From assembly GCF_016744155.1 (NCBI RefSeq), contig NZ_JADGEW010000016.1, positions 1 to 64,000 on the forward strand: 64,000 nucleotides of DNA. The letters are read 5' to 3'. Shown piece after piece: positions 42,884 through 52,246 of this stretch. Below the pieces are notes generated by a model, which worked only from the letters and a program-made list of their open reading frames with translations, was not told where the DNA came from and ran no database searches. The stretch's first letter is position 1. Every line of letters begins with the position of its first letter. This stretch comes from Amphritea sp. (GTDB lineage Bacteria; Pseudomonadota; Gammaproteobacteria; Pseudomonadales; Balneatricaceae). Position numbers and translations under genes: made by a program.

Positions 42884-44614
42884 ATGTTCAGATGGTTAAG
42901 TGCTGCAATTGATGGGCAGGATAGGGGGCGTTTAGAAGACGCGTTTCGCTGGCTCTATACCTTTGTCCGGCCACAGTCGAAGGCGATAATGGGCCTGATG
43001 TTGCTGTCTGTATTTGCATCTGCTCTGGTGTTGTTACAACCCTGGCTGACCAAGTTGTTGATCGATGATGGCCTGTTAGCAAAAGATTACGGCATGCTAG
43101 TGACTATGTCGGTAGCGATGATTCTGGTTGGGATTATCAGTACCGGACTATCCGGTATTACTCGTTACCTGCACACTCAGTTGTCAGGCAAGATCCTCTT
43201 CTCTTTGCGTGAACACCTCTATGAACATCTGCAAACCTTGTCGCCACAGTTTTTTGGTGGCCGTCGGATCGGCGATATTCTTTCCCGTCTGGATGGTGAT
43301 GTATCCCAGATTCAGCGTTTTGCTGTCGATAGCATGTTCTCCGCTCTCAGCAGTGTGCTGGGATTGGTGGGAGCGCTGGTTTTACTAGTGACCCTGTCCT
43401 GGAAACTATCGCTGCTGGTACTGGTACTGATTCCGTTAGAAATACTTTGGTTACGCTGGATGCGTCGTAAAGTCGAGCGTCAGGCCCGGATTATTCGTGA
43501 GCGTTCAGCCGATCTTAGCTCGTTTTTGGTAGAAACCTTGCCAGCGATGAAGTTTATCCAATCGGTGTCCCAGGAAAAACGGGAATCCCGTAAGCTGAAT
43601 CGTCTGAGCGATAGTTATCTAACTGACTTATTAAAGCTACAGGTCACCGAATTTTTTACCCAGGCTATTCCCGGAACCCTGACCTCTCTGACCCGTGCAA
43701 CTGCTTTTTTGATCGGCGGTTACTGGGTGATAGAGGGGCAATGGCAACTGGGTTCTCTGATTGCTTTCTCTAGCTATCTGGGGATGGCTACCGGTCCGGT
43801 ACAAAGCCTTCTTGGCTTGTATGTAGCGATTCAGCGAATGTCAGTGAGTCTGGATAGGGTCATGGATTTGCGCCGTGCAGAGCCGGATATAACCGCCCCG
43901 GAACATCCGGCTACGCTAGCCGATGATATGCGTGGGGAGATCTGCTTTGATCGGGTTAGTTTTAGTTATCAGGGTCGAAATGAGCCTATTCTTAATCATG
44001 CTAGTACGGTGTTTCCCGCGGGGGCAAGTATTGCGCTGATCGGGCCTTCCGGCGTGGGTAAGTCCACCCTGATTGACCTACTGATGCGTTATTATGATCC
44101 CGAACAGGGGCGTGTTTTGATAGATGGCGTAAATCTTAAACAACTGGCACCGATGGAACTGCGCAAGCGGGTTGCTTTGGTAAGCCAGGAAATTACTCTA
44201 TTTCGTGGCACTTTGATGGAGAATATTCGTTATGCCGCACCCGAAGCCAGTGATGCACAGGTGCAGGCTGCTACAGATCAGGCACAGTTAACTGAGTTGA
44301 TCGAATCCCTGCCAATGGGGCTGGAAACACCATTAGGCGAGCGTGGCAGCCAACTGTCGGGTGGCCAGAAGCAGCGGGTGGCGATTGCCCGGGCGATTCT
44401 GCAAAAGCCGGCAATCCTTATATTGGATGAGGCAACCTCTGCGGTGGATGAATCTACTGAAGCTGAAGTGATCGCTAATGTGAATCGTATCTTTGCCGGC
44501 AAGACTCGCATCCTGATTAGTCACAGGGCTTCAACACTAAGCGGTGTAGATCTGCGAATAGAGTTAAACAATGGTCTGTTAGTTGCCGAGAATACCTTGC
44601 CTGAGGCTGAGTAA
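42884..44614 (+). CDS. qhpF: QhpF, ABC transporter (fused permease-ATPase)
   Basis: 576 residues from the ATG at 42884; an upstream ATG at 42845 lies inside the terminator hairpin and is rejected. The N-terminal half is a six-helix ABC exporter membrane domain. The C-terminal ATPase has Walker A GPSGVGKST (from residue 387), signature LSGGQKQR and Walker B ILILDEATSA. The family is a half-transporter acting as a dimer. QhpF of Paracoccus is needed for QHNDH formation and is thought to export the modified gamma subunit to the periplasm. Only one copy exists in the window for two gamma subunits. QhpE starts two bases after its stop. Confidence 0.9.
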   Translation: MFRWLSAAIDGQDRGRLEDAFRWLYTFVRPQSKAIMGLMLLSVFASALVLLQPWLTKLLIDDGLLAKDYGMLVTMSVAMILVGIISTGLSGITRYLHTQLSGKILFSLREHLYEHLQTLSPQFFGGRRIGDILSRLDGDVSQIQRFAVDSMFSALSSVLGLVGALVLLVTLSWKLSLLVLVLIPLEILWLRWMRRKVERQARIIRERSADLSSFLVETLPAMKFIQSVSQEKRESRKLNRLSDSYLTDLLKLQVTEFFTQAIPGTLTSLTRATAFLIGGYWVIEGQWQLGSLIAFSSYLGMATGPVQSLLGLYVAIQRMSVSLDRVMDLRRAEPDITAPEHPATLADDMRGEICFDRVSFSYQGRNEPILNHASTVFPAGASIALIGPSGVGKSTLIDLLMRYYDPEQGRVLIDGVNLKQLAPMELRKRVALVSQEITLFRGTLMENIRYAAPEASDAQVQAATDQAQLTELIESLPMGLETPLGERGSQLSGGQKQRVAIARAILQKPAILILDEATSAVDESTEAEVIANVNRIFAGKTRILISHRASTLSGVDLRIELNNGLLVAENTLPEAE

Positions 44615-44615
44615 T

Positions 44616-45347
44616 ATGGGATTGAAGACAACCGGTAGAGTTGCTATTGGTATTGTAGACAGCGGTTATGGTTTTGAGCCATCACCGCCCGTTGGAGTCG
44701 ATCGAGTTATTGCCTCACAGGCATTCCGATTTGATCAGGGTGTTATTTTAGCACCAGTAATTAATGATCAGCTTGGACACGGTTCTGCTCTGTTAGAGGT
44801 AATCGCAGAGCAGGCACCTCTGGCTGAGTTTGCTATCGCTCAGATTTTTACCGAACGACTGACTACCACACCGGTGCAGGTGGCTGCGGCAATAGATTGG
44901 TTAGTGGAACAACAGGTCGATCTGATTAATTTGAGTCTGGGGCTGCGGAATGATCGTGACATTCTGGGAGTCGCCTGCGAGAACGCGATTAAAGCCGGGG
45001 TTATTATCTGTGCCTCTTCTCCCGCTAAAGGCGATCCAGTTTACCCCTCGGCGTATCCCGGTGTCTTTCGTATGACCGGTGATGCCCGATGTACAGGGCC
45101 AGCGCAGCTTTCCTGTCTGAAAACTCAATATGCAGATTTTGGTGGCTATGTTAAAGCCCGTAATGGTGTCATTGGCGCGAGTGCCGGGTGTGCCCAGTTA
45201 ACGGGGCATATTGGTCGCTATCTAAGCGCAGGGGGTGCCACTGATCTGAACTCTGTGTCCCATTGGCTGGAAACTCAGGCGGACTACTTTGGTGTTGAAG
45301 TCCGCTTTCCACCCGGTTCAAAAGAACAGAGAAGTGGAGGGCAGTAA
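44616..45347 (+). CDS. qhpE: QhpE, subtilisin-like leader protease
   Basis: 243 residues from the ATG at 44616; the open frame to 44583 lies in the end of qhpF and has no ribosome site. The catalytic triad is seen as D15 (IVDSGYG), H55 (GHGSALLEV) and S189 (GASAGCAQL), as in S8 proteases. It has no signal peptide, so it acts in the cytoplasm. It removes the leader of the cross-linked gamma subunit. It is the only copy in the window and both gamma precursors show the same cleavage context, so it likely serves both. It is compact compared with secreted subtilisins, as known for this group. Confidence 0.9.
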   Translation: MGLKTTGRVAIGIVDSGYGFEPSPPVGVDRVIASQAFRFDQGVILAPVINDQLGHGSALLEVIAEQAPLAEFAIAQIFTERLTTTPVQVAAAIDWLVEQQVDLINLSLGLRNDRDILGVACENAIKAGVIICASSPAKGDPVYPSAYPGVFRMTGDARCTGPAQLSCLKTQYADFGGYVKARNGVIGASAGCAQLTGHIGRYLSAGGATDLNSVSHWLETQADYFGVEVRFPPGSKEQRSGGQ

Positions 45348-45349
45348 GA

Positions 45350-46741
45350 GTGAAAGATAAGACCTCTATTAATAAGGATCTTAGTAACAAAGCCTGTATT
45401 AACAAGGCTGATATTGTTGTCTTAGGCGGAGGGCCTGCCGGTGGTGCAGCTGCTCTAGGGCTGAAAGCTCTTGGCTATGAAGTGACAGTAATAGCGGAAC
45501 CAAGACCCTTCAAAGCGGTTGAAGGGATCTCTGAGCGGGTGTTAGAAGGGCTGCGCAATGCCGGGTTTAAACTGGCGCTGGCGAATCTGCCTGATCCCTC
45601 TCCACGGGTGGCCAGCTGGAACGGTGCAACTAACAGCGCGAATACCGAGATGCTGATTAACCGCAGTGAACTGGACAAGGGAATCTGCAAGGATCTACAG
45701 GCGGCAGGTGTTACCGTCATTAATGGCAGAGTGGCTAAAGTGAGTGAGGAAGTTAGAGGTTTTTCTATCCTGCTTAAAGAGTCTGATGCTGATTCGTTAA
45801 AGGCTGATTTTCTGGTTGAAGCCCGTGGGCGAAGTGCACCGGGAGGCGGACTTGAACGTTTGCGCGGGAGTGAAACCGTTTCCCTGCTGCAGTATTGGAA
45901 GGGAAAGCCCTGTAAACCGCAGTCTGCCGCTGAAAGTTTTGAGGATGGCTGGGCCTGGATGGCAGCCTGGTCGGATGGCACGCGCTATCTGCAGCTGACA
46001 TTTGATGTGGCTTCCGCCAATCTGCCGGATAAAGCCGGATTGATTGATCACTGTAATGGAATATTAGAAACGCTGTCCAGCGCTCAGCCCTTTTTGGAGA
46101 ATGCTCAGCCGACCGGTATTATCCATGCCCGTACCAGTACGCCGATATTGTGCCGCGAAGCGGTCGGTGACAACTGGATCAGAGTAGGGGATGCCGCGAT
46201 GGCGGTAGATCCGCTTTCTGGTAATGGTATTTTTCAGGCGCTATCCAGTGCACTGCAAGCGCCTGCAGTGATCAATACACTGCTGCAGCGTTCAGAAAGT
46301 GCTGGGTTAGCGAAACAGTTTTATCAACAACGGGTTGATCACCTGTTTCACCGTTTTGCTCGTATTGGACGTGATTTTTACGCTTCTGAAGAGCGTTGGT
46401 GGGATAACCCCTTTTGGGCTACCCGCAGAAACTGGCCTGACAGTGAACCACTGCATCAGGAAACTGACCCTGATTCTCTGAAAGTGGTGAAGATGCCGGT
46501 GGTTAACAACGGCCTGATAGAGGAACATGAGGTGGTGATTACCAATGATCAGCCTCTGGGTATCTGGCACCTGAATGGCATTCCGATGGCTCCGGTGGTG
46601 CGCGTACTACAGCAGAAAGAGCTAGAAACAAGTCCGCAATCCTGCCTGCAAACTCAATTAGGAATGAGCCCTGAAAATGCCGTAGGGCTGACTCGCTGGT
46701 TATATCAAAATGGTTGGTTAAGAGCGGAAAATAAAAACTAA
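45350..46741 (+). CDS. qhpG: QhpG, FAD-dependent monooxygenase for CTQ biogenesis
   Basis: 463 residues from a GTG at 45350 with GGAGG upstream. The N-terminal dinucleotide motif VVLGGGPAGGAAALG (about residues 22-36) and the later GDAAMAVDPLSGNGI segment (about residues 280-294) are the FAD-binding elements of tryptophan-halogenase-like/PHBH-type flavoproteins. QhpG is known to hydroxylate the tryptophan of the gamma subunit on the way to the quinone. It is the last gene of the system 1 cluster, three bases after QhpE ends, and is closed by a strong terminator. No copy accompanies system 2. Confidence 0.92.
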   Translation: MKDKTSINKDLSNKACINKADIVVLGGGPAGGAAALGLKALGYEVTVIAEPRPFKAVEGISERVLEGLRNAGFKLALANLPDPSPRVASWNGATNSANTEMLINRSELDKGICKDLQAAGVTVINGRVAKVSEEVRGFSILLKESDADSLKADFLVEARGRSAPGGGLERLRGSETVSLLQYWKGKPCKPQSAAESFEDGWAWMAAWSDGTRYLQLTFDVASANLPDKAGLIDHCNGILETLSSAQPFLENAQPTGIIHARTSTPILCREAVGDNWIRVGDAAMAVDPLSGNGIFQALSSALQAPAVINTLLQRSESAGLAKQFYQQRVDHLFHRFARIGRDFYASEERWWDNPFWATRRNWPDSEPLHQETDPDSLKVVKMPVVNNGLIEEHEVVITNDQPLGIWHLNGIPMAPVVRVLQQKELETSPQSCLQTQLGMSPENAVGLTRWLYQNGWLRAENKN

Positions 46742-46767
46742 AAAAGGAGGCCTAGGCCTCCTTTTTT
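46741..46767. terminator. Terminator between qhpG and the convergent ALDH2
   Basis: AAGGAGGCC pairs with GGCCTCCTT around TA, with A-rich and T-rich flanks on either side, so it should work in both directions. Confidence 0.9.
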
Positions 46768-46795
46768 CTGGGTTTTTTTTACTGGTTGTTCAAGG

Positions 46796-48295
46796 TTAAA
46801 TACTCATCAGTACCGATTTAACCTCGGTGTAATGTTCAATGACATCGCTACCCATCTCCCGGCCCAGACCGGATTGCTTATAGCCACCAAAAGGCAATGC
46901 CGGATCAAGTGCGGTATGGCAGTTCACCCAGATTGAACCTGACTTAATCCGGGGAATCATCCGATGTACTTGAGATAGGTTATTCGACCAGATACTTGCG
47001 CCTAGTCCGTATTGGCTATCGTTGGCGATTCGTACGGCCTCTTCAATATCATCGAATGGCATTGCTACCAGAACCGGGCCAAAGATCTCCTCCTGGACCA
47101 CACTAGAATTCTGATTAACATCAACCATAACGGTGGGCTTAACATAGAAACCAGGGCCTGCTATAGCACTGCCACCTGCGGTTATAGTCGCGCCGCTGCT
47201 GCGACCTTGTTCGATGTAATTACACACGCGGTTCTGTTGTTTCGCCGAGATTAAAGGGCCCATTTGTGAGTTAGGATCAAGGCCGTGACCCAGTGTCATA
47301 CCATCGGCAATAGCAGAGATATCCGCGACAACATTATCGAAATGCTTCTTCTGCACATAGAGACGGGAGCCGGCACAGCATACCTGTCCCTGATTGAAGA
47401 AGATTGCATTCGCAGCACCTGCCGCCGCGGTCTGCATATCCGCATCTTCGAGTACGATGGTGGGGGACTTACCTCCCAGCTCAAGGGTGACCCGGGTCAT
47501 GGTATCCATCGCGGCTTTACCGATCAGTTTGCCTACTTCGGTAGAGCCGGTAAAGGTCAGCTTATCGACATCCGGATGGTGCGCCAGGGCTGAGCCTGCT
47601 TCGATACCCGTACCGGTTACAACATTTAGAACGCCCGGTGGATAACCTGCTTCCAGTGCCAGCTTACCCAACATTAGTGCGGTGAGGGGTGTTTCATCAG
47701 CCGGTTTGAGTACCACAGTACAACCCGATGCCAGTGCTGGACCCAGCTTCCAACAAGCCAGTAGCAGAGGGAAGTTCCAGGCGACAATCGCACCCACTAC
47801 TCCGACCGCTTCCCGGCGGGTATAGCCGTGGAACTGTGCATCCGGCATAAAGGGAACTGATACATCAACGCTCCTGCCTTCGATCTTAGTCGCAAAACCA
47901 GCCATATAGCGCAGGAAATCAATGGCCAGACGAATATCGACGTGCTCAGCGATAACCACGCTCTTGCCGTTATCCAGTGATTCAATTTCTGCCAGAAGGC
48001 CTGCATTTTTTTCAATCAGATCGGCGAAGTTCCACAATAGCTTTTGGCGATCTACCGGTTTGATACGGCTCCAGTCAGAATCTTCAAAAGTTCTACGGGC
48101 TACCGCTACTGCTTTATCGATATCCGCTTTATTGCCACTGGGAACCGTGGTGATCTGTTCACCATCCGCTGGGTTGATAACAGCAAGGGTTCGGCCATCT
48201 TCGGCGTTCAGCCATTGGTCTCCAATCAGACATTTATGTGGATGCTGAATAAAGTCCAGTGCAGCAGCCGATGGTGAGAATTGTGAATCACTCAT
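46796..48295 (-). CDS. Phenylacetaldehyde dehydrogenase-like enzyme, ALDH copy 2
   Basis: 499 residues from the ATG at 48295 (MSDSQFSP); the longer frame to 48358 has no ribosome site. The catalytic cysteine is in NQGQVCCAGSR (about residue 305) and the general-base glutamate in TLELGGKSPT (about residue 271). The sequence is close to FeaB/PeaE-type phenylacetaldehyde dehydrogenases. It would oxidise aromatic or alkyl aldehydes made by QHNDH to acids. It is divergent from qhpA copy 2 and has a near-consensus sigma-54 promoter of its own, which fits shared control with system 2. The exact aldehyde is inference. Confidence 0.87.
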   Translation of the reverse strand: MSDSQFSPSAAALDFIQHPHKCLIGDQWLNAEDGRTLAVINPADGEQITTVPSGNKADIDKAVAVARRTFEDSDWSRIKPVDRQKLLWNFADLIEKNAGLLAEIESLDNGKSVVIAEHVDIRLAIDFLRYMAGFATKIEGRSVDVSVPFMPDAQFHGYTRREAVGVVGAIVAWNFPLLLACWKLGPALASGCTVVLKPADETPLTALMLGKLALEAGYPPGVLNVVTGTGIEAGSALAHHPDVDKLTFTGSTEVGKLIGKAAMDTMTRVTLELGGKSPTIVLEDADMQTAAAGAANAIFFNQGQVCCAGSRLYVQKKHFDNVVADISAIADGMTLGHGLDPNSQMGPLISAKQQNRVCNYIEQGRSSGATITAGGSAIAGPGFYVKPTVMVDVNQNSSVVQEEIFGPVLVAMPFDDIEEAVRIANDSQYGLGASIWSNNLSQVHRMIPRIKSGSIWVNCHTALDPALPFGGYKQSGLGREMGSDVIEHYTEVKSVLMSI

Positions 48296-48380
48296 ATGTA
48301 TAAACCTACTTATAGTTGTAATTATAGAGACTGAGATACCTGGATACTGCTCAGGCAACCCGACACTTAGTAGTTATATA

Positions 48381-48397
48381 TGGCAAGTGCTGTGCCA
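48381..48397 (-). promoter_or_regulatory. Sigma-54 promoter of ALDH2
   Basis: Read on the minus strand it is TGGCACAGCACTTGCCA, matching TGGCAC-N5-TTGC exactly, with the GG and GC dinucleotides ten bases apart. The transcript would start near 48372, leaving a leader of about 75 bases before the ATG. Confidence 0.85.
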
Positions 48398-48579
48398 GAG
48401 TGTGTAAATGATCTTAATTCATTGATTTATAATGATTATGTTGATTTGTTTGGGTAGGGGGTGGAGTCTCCTCAGTGTTTTACTATGAGACAGGGTGTTA
48501 AAAAATAAGTCAGTTTGTGCAGGCTTTACAACTAAGTGAGAGGGAGTGGCTGGGCTGATTCAGTTTCACTTTTACCGGA

Positions 48580-48630
48580 CTGTTGCATTTCTGAACAGCG
48601 GTGTTGCGTAATAAAACAGTGCAAGCTGTT
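48580..48630. promoter_or_regulatory. Inverted repeats, candidate activator sites
   Basis: CTGTT-N9-AACAG (48580-48598) and AACAG-N6-CTGTT (48615-48630) share the same half site. They lie about 65-115 bp upstream of the qhpA2 sigma-54 promoter, the usual distance for enhancer-binding proteins. The different spacing of the two repeats makes this tentative. Confidence 0.35.
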
Positions 48631-48693
48631 ATTTATCTAAAGGATTACCCCTATTTTTTTCTACGTCTTTGAAAAATAAGAAATTATCTATAT

Positions 48694-48709
48694 TGGCATA
48701 AGCCGTGCT
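48694..48709 (+). promoter_or_regulatory. Sigma-54 promoter of qhpA2
   Basis: TGGCATAAGCCGTGCT has the invariant GG and GC separated by ten bases and differs from TGGCAC-N5-TTGC at two positions. The transcript would start about 65 bases before qhpA2. Confidence 0.7.
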
Positions 48710-48785
48710 TTGTATTTCTACAGGTTAGAACTTTGGGCTGCGCTCAGCTGCTCAACGATATAAACAACAACTAAGGAGTCTGGCC

Positions 48786-50387
48786 TTGATGAAGAAATTT
48801 AAACTACCCCGATTGACGGGTGGGCTTCTGCTGGCGGGGATGATCTTGCCAACAGGAGCCGTACAGGCGAGTGATGCTGAAACCATTATTCAGAATAAAT
48901 GTGTGGCATGCCATACCGAAGAGAAGGCCGAACCACTGCAGATGAGTCGTATGAGTCATCAGCGGAAAACCCCTGAAGGTTGGTTGATGACAATCGCCAG
49001 AATGCAGGTGATGCATGGTCTTGAAGTAACGGATGACGAACGACGTACGCTGGTGAAATATTTTGCAGATAAGCAAGGTCTGGCGCCGGAAGAAACTGAA
49101 GGCTCCCGCTACGCGATGGAACGACGCTTGAATACCATGGAAAGCTTTGAATCTACCAGTTTTGAAGAGATGTGTTCCCGTTGCCACTCCGGTGCGCGGG
49201 TGAAACTGCAGCGCCGTCCGGCGTCAGAATGGGAACATCTGGTTCATTTCCATCTGGGACAGTGGCCAACGCTGGAGTATCAGGCGATGTCACGGGACCG
49301 TGACTGGATGGATCTGGCATTCAAACAGATGGTGCCTGAACTCGCCGCAGATTTCCCACTTCAGTCTGCTAGCTGGGACAAGTGGCAAAGCGTTAAGAGT
49401 GTCCCTGTCAGCGGTAGTTGGAGCTTCAGTGCCCAGATAGCCGGGAAAGGTGATGTTCGAGGTGTAATGTCTGTCTCCGGTGGTAAGGATGACCAGTACA
49501 AAGTTAGCATCGAGGGTGAGTACGCTGATGGCTCTGCACTGAAAGGTAGTGGCACAGCTATCGTTTATACCGGTTATGAGTGGCGAGCCAATCTGGCTGT
49601 TGATGGCGTAAAAATGCGTCAGGTATTTGCGCTGTCTGCTGATGGATCTGAGCTCACTGGCCGTATGTTTGAAGCGGTGCACGATGAAGCGGGGATGGAT
49701 TTCTCAGCGATTCGTACCGGCAGTAAGGCAAAACTTCTTTCTATCCAACCTGGGTATATCCGCGCAGGTAGCACTGAAGTGCTGACCATCGTAGGCGCAG
49801 GCCTGGGTACAAAAATCTCACTGGGCGACGGCATTAAAGTTGTTAGCGAAATGTACCGGGACGATAACAAAGTTGTTGTTCAGGTAACGGCGAACGCTAC
49901 AGCTAAGCCAGGTTCTCGCGATGTTAAAGCGGGCAAGGCCGAGGGTGCTGTGCTTAACGTTTATGACCAGATCGATAGCGTGAAAGTTGTACCTGACTTT
50001 GCGGTAGCGCGAGTCGGTGGCAACGGAGGTTCCACACCTAAATATAACGCTCATTTCCAAGCGGAAGCGTGGATGAATGGCGCGGATGGTGAGCCTGGAA
50101 CAGAGGATGATATGCGCATCGGTTTTGTTCCTGCTAAATGGCATGTCGAGCCATTCGATGCTCAGGCCGAAGCGGATCGTGATACTCATTTTGCCGGACG
50201 TATGGATGAAAAATCTGGTCTGTTTACCACGGCAGGTTCAGGGCCGAACCCAGAGCGTCGCATGTCGACCAATAATGCCGGTAATCTGAAAGTGATTGCT
50301 GAGGTTATGGAAGGCGCTAATGCTCTGAGTGCTGAAGGTCAGATGATCGTTACTATACAGCGCTGGAATAATCCTCCACTTCCATAA
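48786..50387 (+). CDS. qhpA: Quinohemoprotein amine dehydrogenase alpha subunit (diheme), system 2
   Basis: 533 residues from a TTG at 48786, with AAGGAG seven bases upstream; the adjacent ATG at 48789 is the alternative. A signal peptide (about 1-28, ending AVQA) precedes two heme c motifs, CVACH (39-43) and CSRCH (130-134). The protein is homologous to the system 1 alpha subunit along its whole length, with shared blocks such as RKTPEGW, ARIGGNGG/ARVGGNGG and TNNAGNLKVIA. Differences outside the motifs are many, so the duplication is not recent. It heads qhpA-qhpD-qhpC-qhpB-porin2 behind a sigma-54 promoter. Confidence 0.93.
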   Translation: MMKKFKLPRLTGGLLLAGMILPTGAVQASDAETIIQNKCVACHTEEKAEPLQMSRMSHQRKTPEGWLMTIARMQVMHGLEVTDDERRTLVKYFADKQGLAPEETEGSRYAMERRLNTMESFESTSFEEMCSRCHSGARVKLQRRPASEWEHLVHFHLGQWPTLEYQAMSRDRDWMDLAFKQMVPELAADFPLQSASWDKWQSVKSVPVSGSWSFSAQIAGKGDVRGVMSVSGGKDDQYKVSIEGEYADGSALKGSGTAIVYTGYEWRANLAVDGVKMRQVFALSADGSELTGRMFEAVHDEAGMDFSAIRTGSKAKLLSIQPGYIRAGSTEVLTIVGAGLGTKISLGDGIKVVSEMYRDDNKVVVQVTANATAKPGSRDVKAGKAEGAVLNVYDQIDSVKVVPDFAVARVGGNGGSTPKYNAHFQAEAWMNGADGEPGTEDDMRIGFVPAKWHVEPFDAQAEADRDTHFAGRMDEKSGLFTTAGSGPNPERRMSTNNAGNLKVIAEVMEGANALSAEGQMIVTIQRWNNPPLP

Positions 50388-50466
50388 GGAGTTCCTGACT
50401 ACTCAAGAGGGATGTTGTGAACCTGTGCAGCATCACGAAAATAATAATAGTGAGGAGGGTCGTTCT

Positions 50467-51900
50467 ATGGGCGCCCAATTGAATCTGGTAGAGCAGAATC
50501 TACATCTGGTTGCTGTTAGTTCACGGCAGATGTTGTTCCATATACCTTCCAGCAGTCTGTTTGAGCTGGATGGCTTGACCAAGCAGTTAATTGACCAGCT
50601 GCGTAATAGACCTCAGCAAACAGCAGAGCAGTTGATTGGTGAGTTATCAGAGCAGTTTCCGATGGATCAGGTGGCTGAAACGCTGAAAGAACTGATTGCA
50701 TTGGAACTGGTGAGTGATGGTTCGCCATTGACGCCTGAGATTGCGTTGAAAAAGATCACCGAGTTTCCGCTCAATACTTTGGTGTTGAATGTGAACACCG
50801 GTTGTAATCTCAGCTGCAGCTACTGCTATAAGGAGGATCTGGATAAGCCTTCTGAAGGCAAGAAGATGCAGTTCGACACCGCTAAGCAGTCGATCGAAAT
50901 GCTGATTGCGGAATCACCCAACGAAGCACGCTATAACATTGTCTTCTTTGGGGGTGAGCCGTTGTCAAATTTCGGACTGATTAAGGATGTCGTCGCCTAC
51001 TCGGAACAGCGCTTTGCTGAACTGGGTAAACCGGTGGATTTCACGATGACCACCAATGCAACCTTGCTGACGGAAGATATTGCTGACTGGCTTAATGAAC
51101 ACCGTTTTGGACTTTCAGTCAGTATGGATGGGCCAAAAGCGATCCACGATAAAAACCGGATCACCGTGGGTGGGCAGGGGACTTATGATGTGGTGAGTCG
51201 TAAAGCAAAAATGCTTTTATCCCGCTTTCGTGCCCGTCCGATCGGTGCCCGCGTTACCCTGACTAAAGGAGTGACCGATGTGCGCCAGATCTGGGACCAT
51301 CTATTTAATGAACTGGGCTTTTCTGAAGTCGGTTTTGCGCCGGTGACCTCCGGTGATATCAGCTATTACAACCTCAGTGATGAGGAGTTGATTGATGTTT
51401 TCCACAACATGAAAGTGCTGGGTAAAGAGTATCTAGAAGCCGCACTGGAGCACCGTAATATCGGCTTTTCCAATATGCATCAGCTGATTACCGATCTCCA
51501 TGAAGGCAATAAGAAAGCGTTGCCCTGTGGTGCGGGTGTGGCATTACTGGCGGTTGATCACGAAGGTGGATTAAACCTCTGTCATCGGTTTACTGGTTCT
51601 GAACTGGGTACCTTTGGCGATGTACAGACCGGTATCGATAAAGAGCGTCTGGGCGGTTTCCTCGAACAGCGCCTGGATCGTACCGATACCGGCTGCTCAA
51701 GTTGTCGCATCCGTAATCTCTGTTCCGGTGGCTGCTATCACGAAAGCTATGCCCGTTTTGAAGACCCTACTCAACCTGTTTATCACTACTGCGATCTGAT
51801 GCGCGACTGGGTAGATTTCGGTATCGAAGTCTACAGCCGCATCATGGCCGAAAATCCGGCCTTTATCGACAGTTACATATCTCCCCGGAGGGCTCACTGA
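50467..51900 (+). CDS. qhpD: QhpD, radical SAM maturase of the QHNDH gamma subunit, system 2
   Basis: 477 residues from the ATG at 50467 behind GAGGAGGG, the same length as the system 1 enzyme and aligned from its first residues. A longer frame to 50425 is less likely. The radical SAM motif CNLSCSYC is at the identical position (C113, C117, C120). The C-terminal cluster cysteines are kept in LPCGAG, NLCHRF and [18 protein letters not shown]. The gene ends one base before qhpC2. Keeping a dedicated QhpD for each gamma subunit suggests that thioether formation is substrate-specific. Confidence 0.95.
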   Translation: MGAQLNLVEQNLHLVAVSSRQMLFHIPSSSLFELDGLTKQLIDQLRNRPQQTAEQLIGELSEQFPMDQVAETLKELIALELVSDGSPLTPEIALKKITEFPLNTLVLNVNTGCNLSCSYCYKEDLDKPSEGKKMQFDTAKQSIEMLIAESPNEARYNIVFFGGEPLSNFGLIKDVVAYSEQRFAELGKPVDFTMTTNATLLTEDIADWLNEHRFGLSVSMDGPKAIHDKNRITVGGQGTYDVVSRKAKMLLSRFRARPIGARVTLTKGVTDVRQIWDHLFNELGFSEVGFAPVTSGDISYYNLSDEELIDVFHNMKVLGKEYLEAALEHRNIGFSNMHQLITDLHEGNKKALPCGAGVALLAVDHEGGLNLCHRFTGSELGTFGDVQTGIDKERLGGFLEQRLDRTDTGCSSCRIRNLCSGGCYHESYARFEDPTQPVYHYCDLMRDWVDFGIEVYSRIMAENPAFIDSYISPRRAH

Positions 51901-51901
51901 T

Positions 51902-52228
51902 ATGAAGCATCTCAAGCCTGTTAATAATAAAGCACACACTCTGACTAAGGCCGTTGCCGAAGATCAGGTAGAAGAAGTCGTAGCGATGCAGTCTATCGCT
52001 GGTTGTACTGCCACCACCGACCCAGGTTGGGAAATTGATGCCTTTGGTGGCGTCACCTCCCTCTGTCAGCCGATGGAATCTGATCTCTATGGTTGTGCTG
52101 ATCCATGTTGGTGGCCTGCACAGGTACCGGACATGATGAACACCTATCCAGACTGGAATGAAAAAGCAGCTAATTCTGCTGATAACTGGCGCAACCTGGG
52201 AACCGTGTTCCCTGCTGATAAAGACTAA
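51902..52228 (+). CDS. qhpC: QHNDH gamma subunit precursor (CTQ peptide), system 2
   Basis: A 108-residue precursor, the same length as system 1. Cysteines and acidic partners are at the same precursor positions (C35-E44, C55-D61, C69-D77), as is the quinone pair C65-W71. The leader differs in its middle, but both copies share MKHLK at the start and EEVVAMQS across the predicted cleavage point at residue 28/29. This makes processing by the single QhpE likely. The region after W71 diverges ([17 protein letters not shown] against [17 protein letters not shown]). Confidence 0.95.
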   Translation: MKHLKPVNNKAHTLTKAVAEDQVEEVVAMQSIAGCTATTDPGWEIDAFGGVTSLCQPMESDLYGCADPCWWPAQVPDMMNTYPDWNEKAANSADNWRNLGTVFPADKD

Positions 52229-52246
52229 CTAAACAGGATGCTAACG

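Larger units (their letters stand above)
48296..48785. promoter_or_regulatory. Divergent regulatory region between ALDH2 and qhpA2
   Basis: A 490-base non-coding region with one sigma-54 promoter facing each gene (48381-48397 and 48694-48709) and two inverted repeats between them. No reading frame is supported. Confidence 0.6.
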
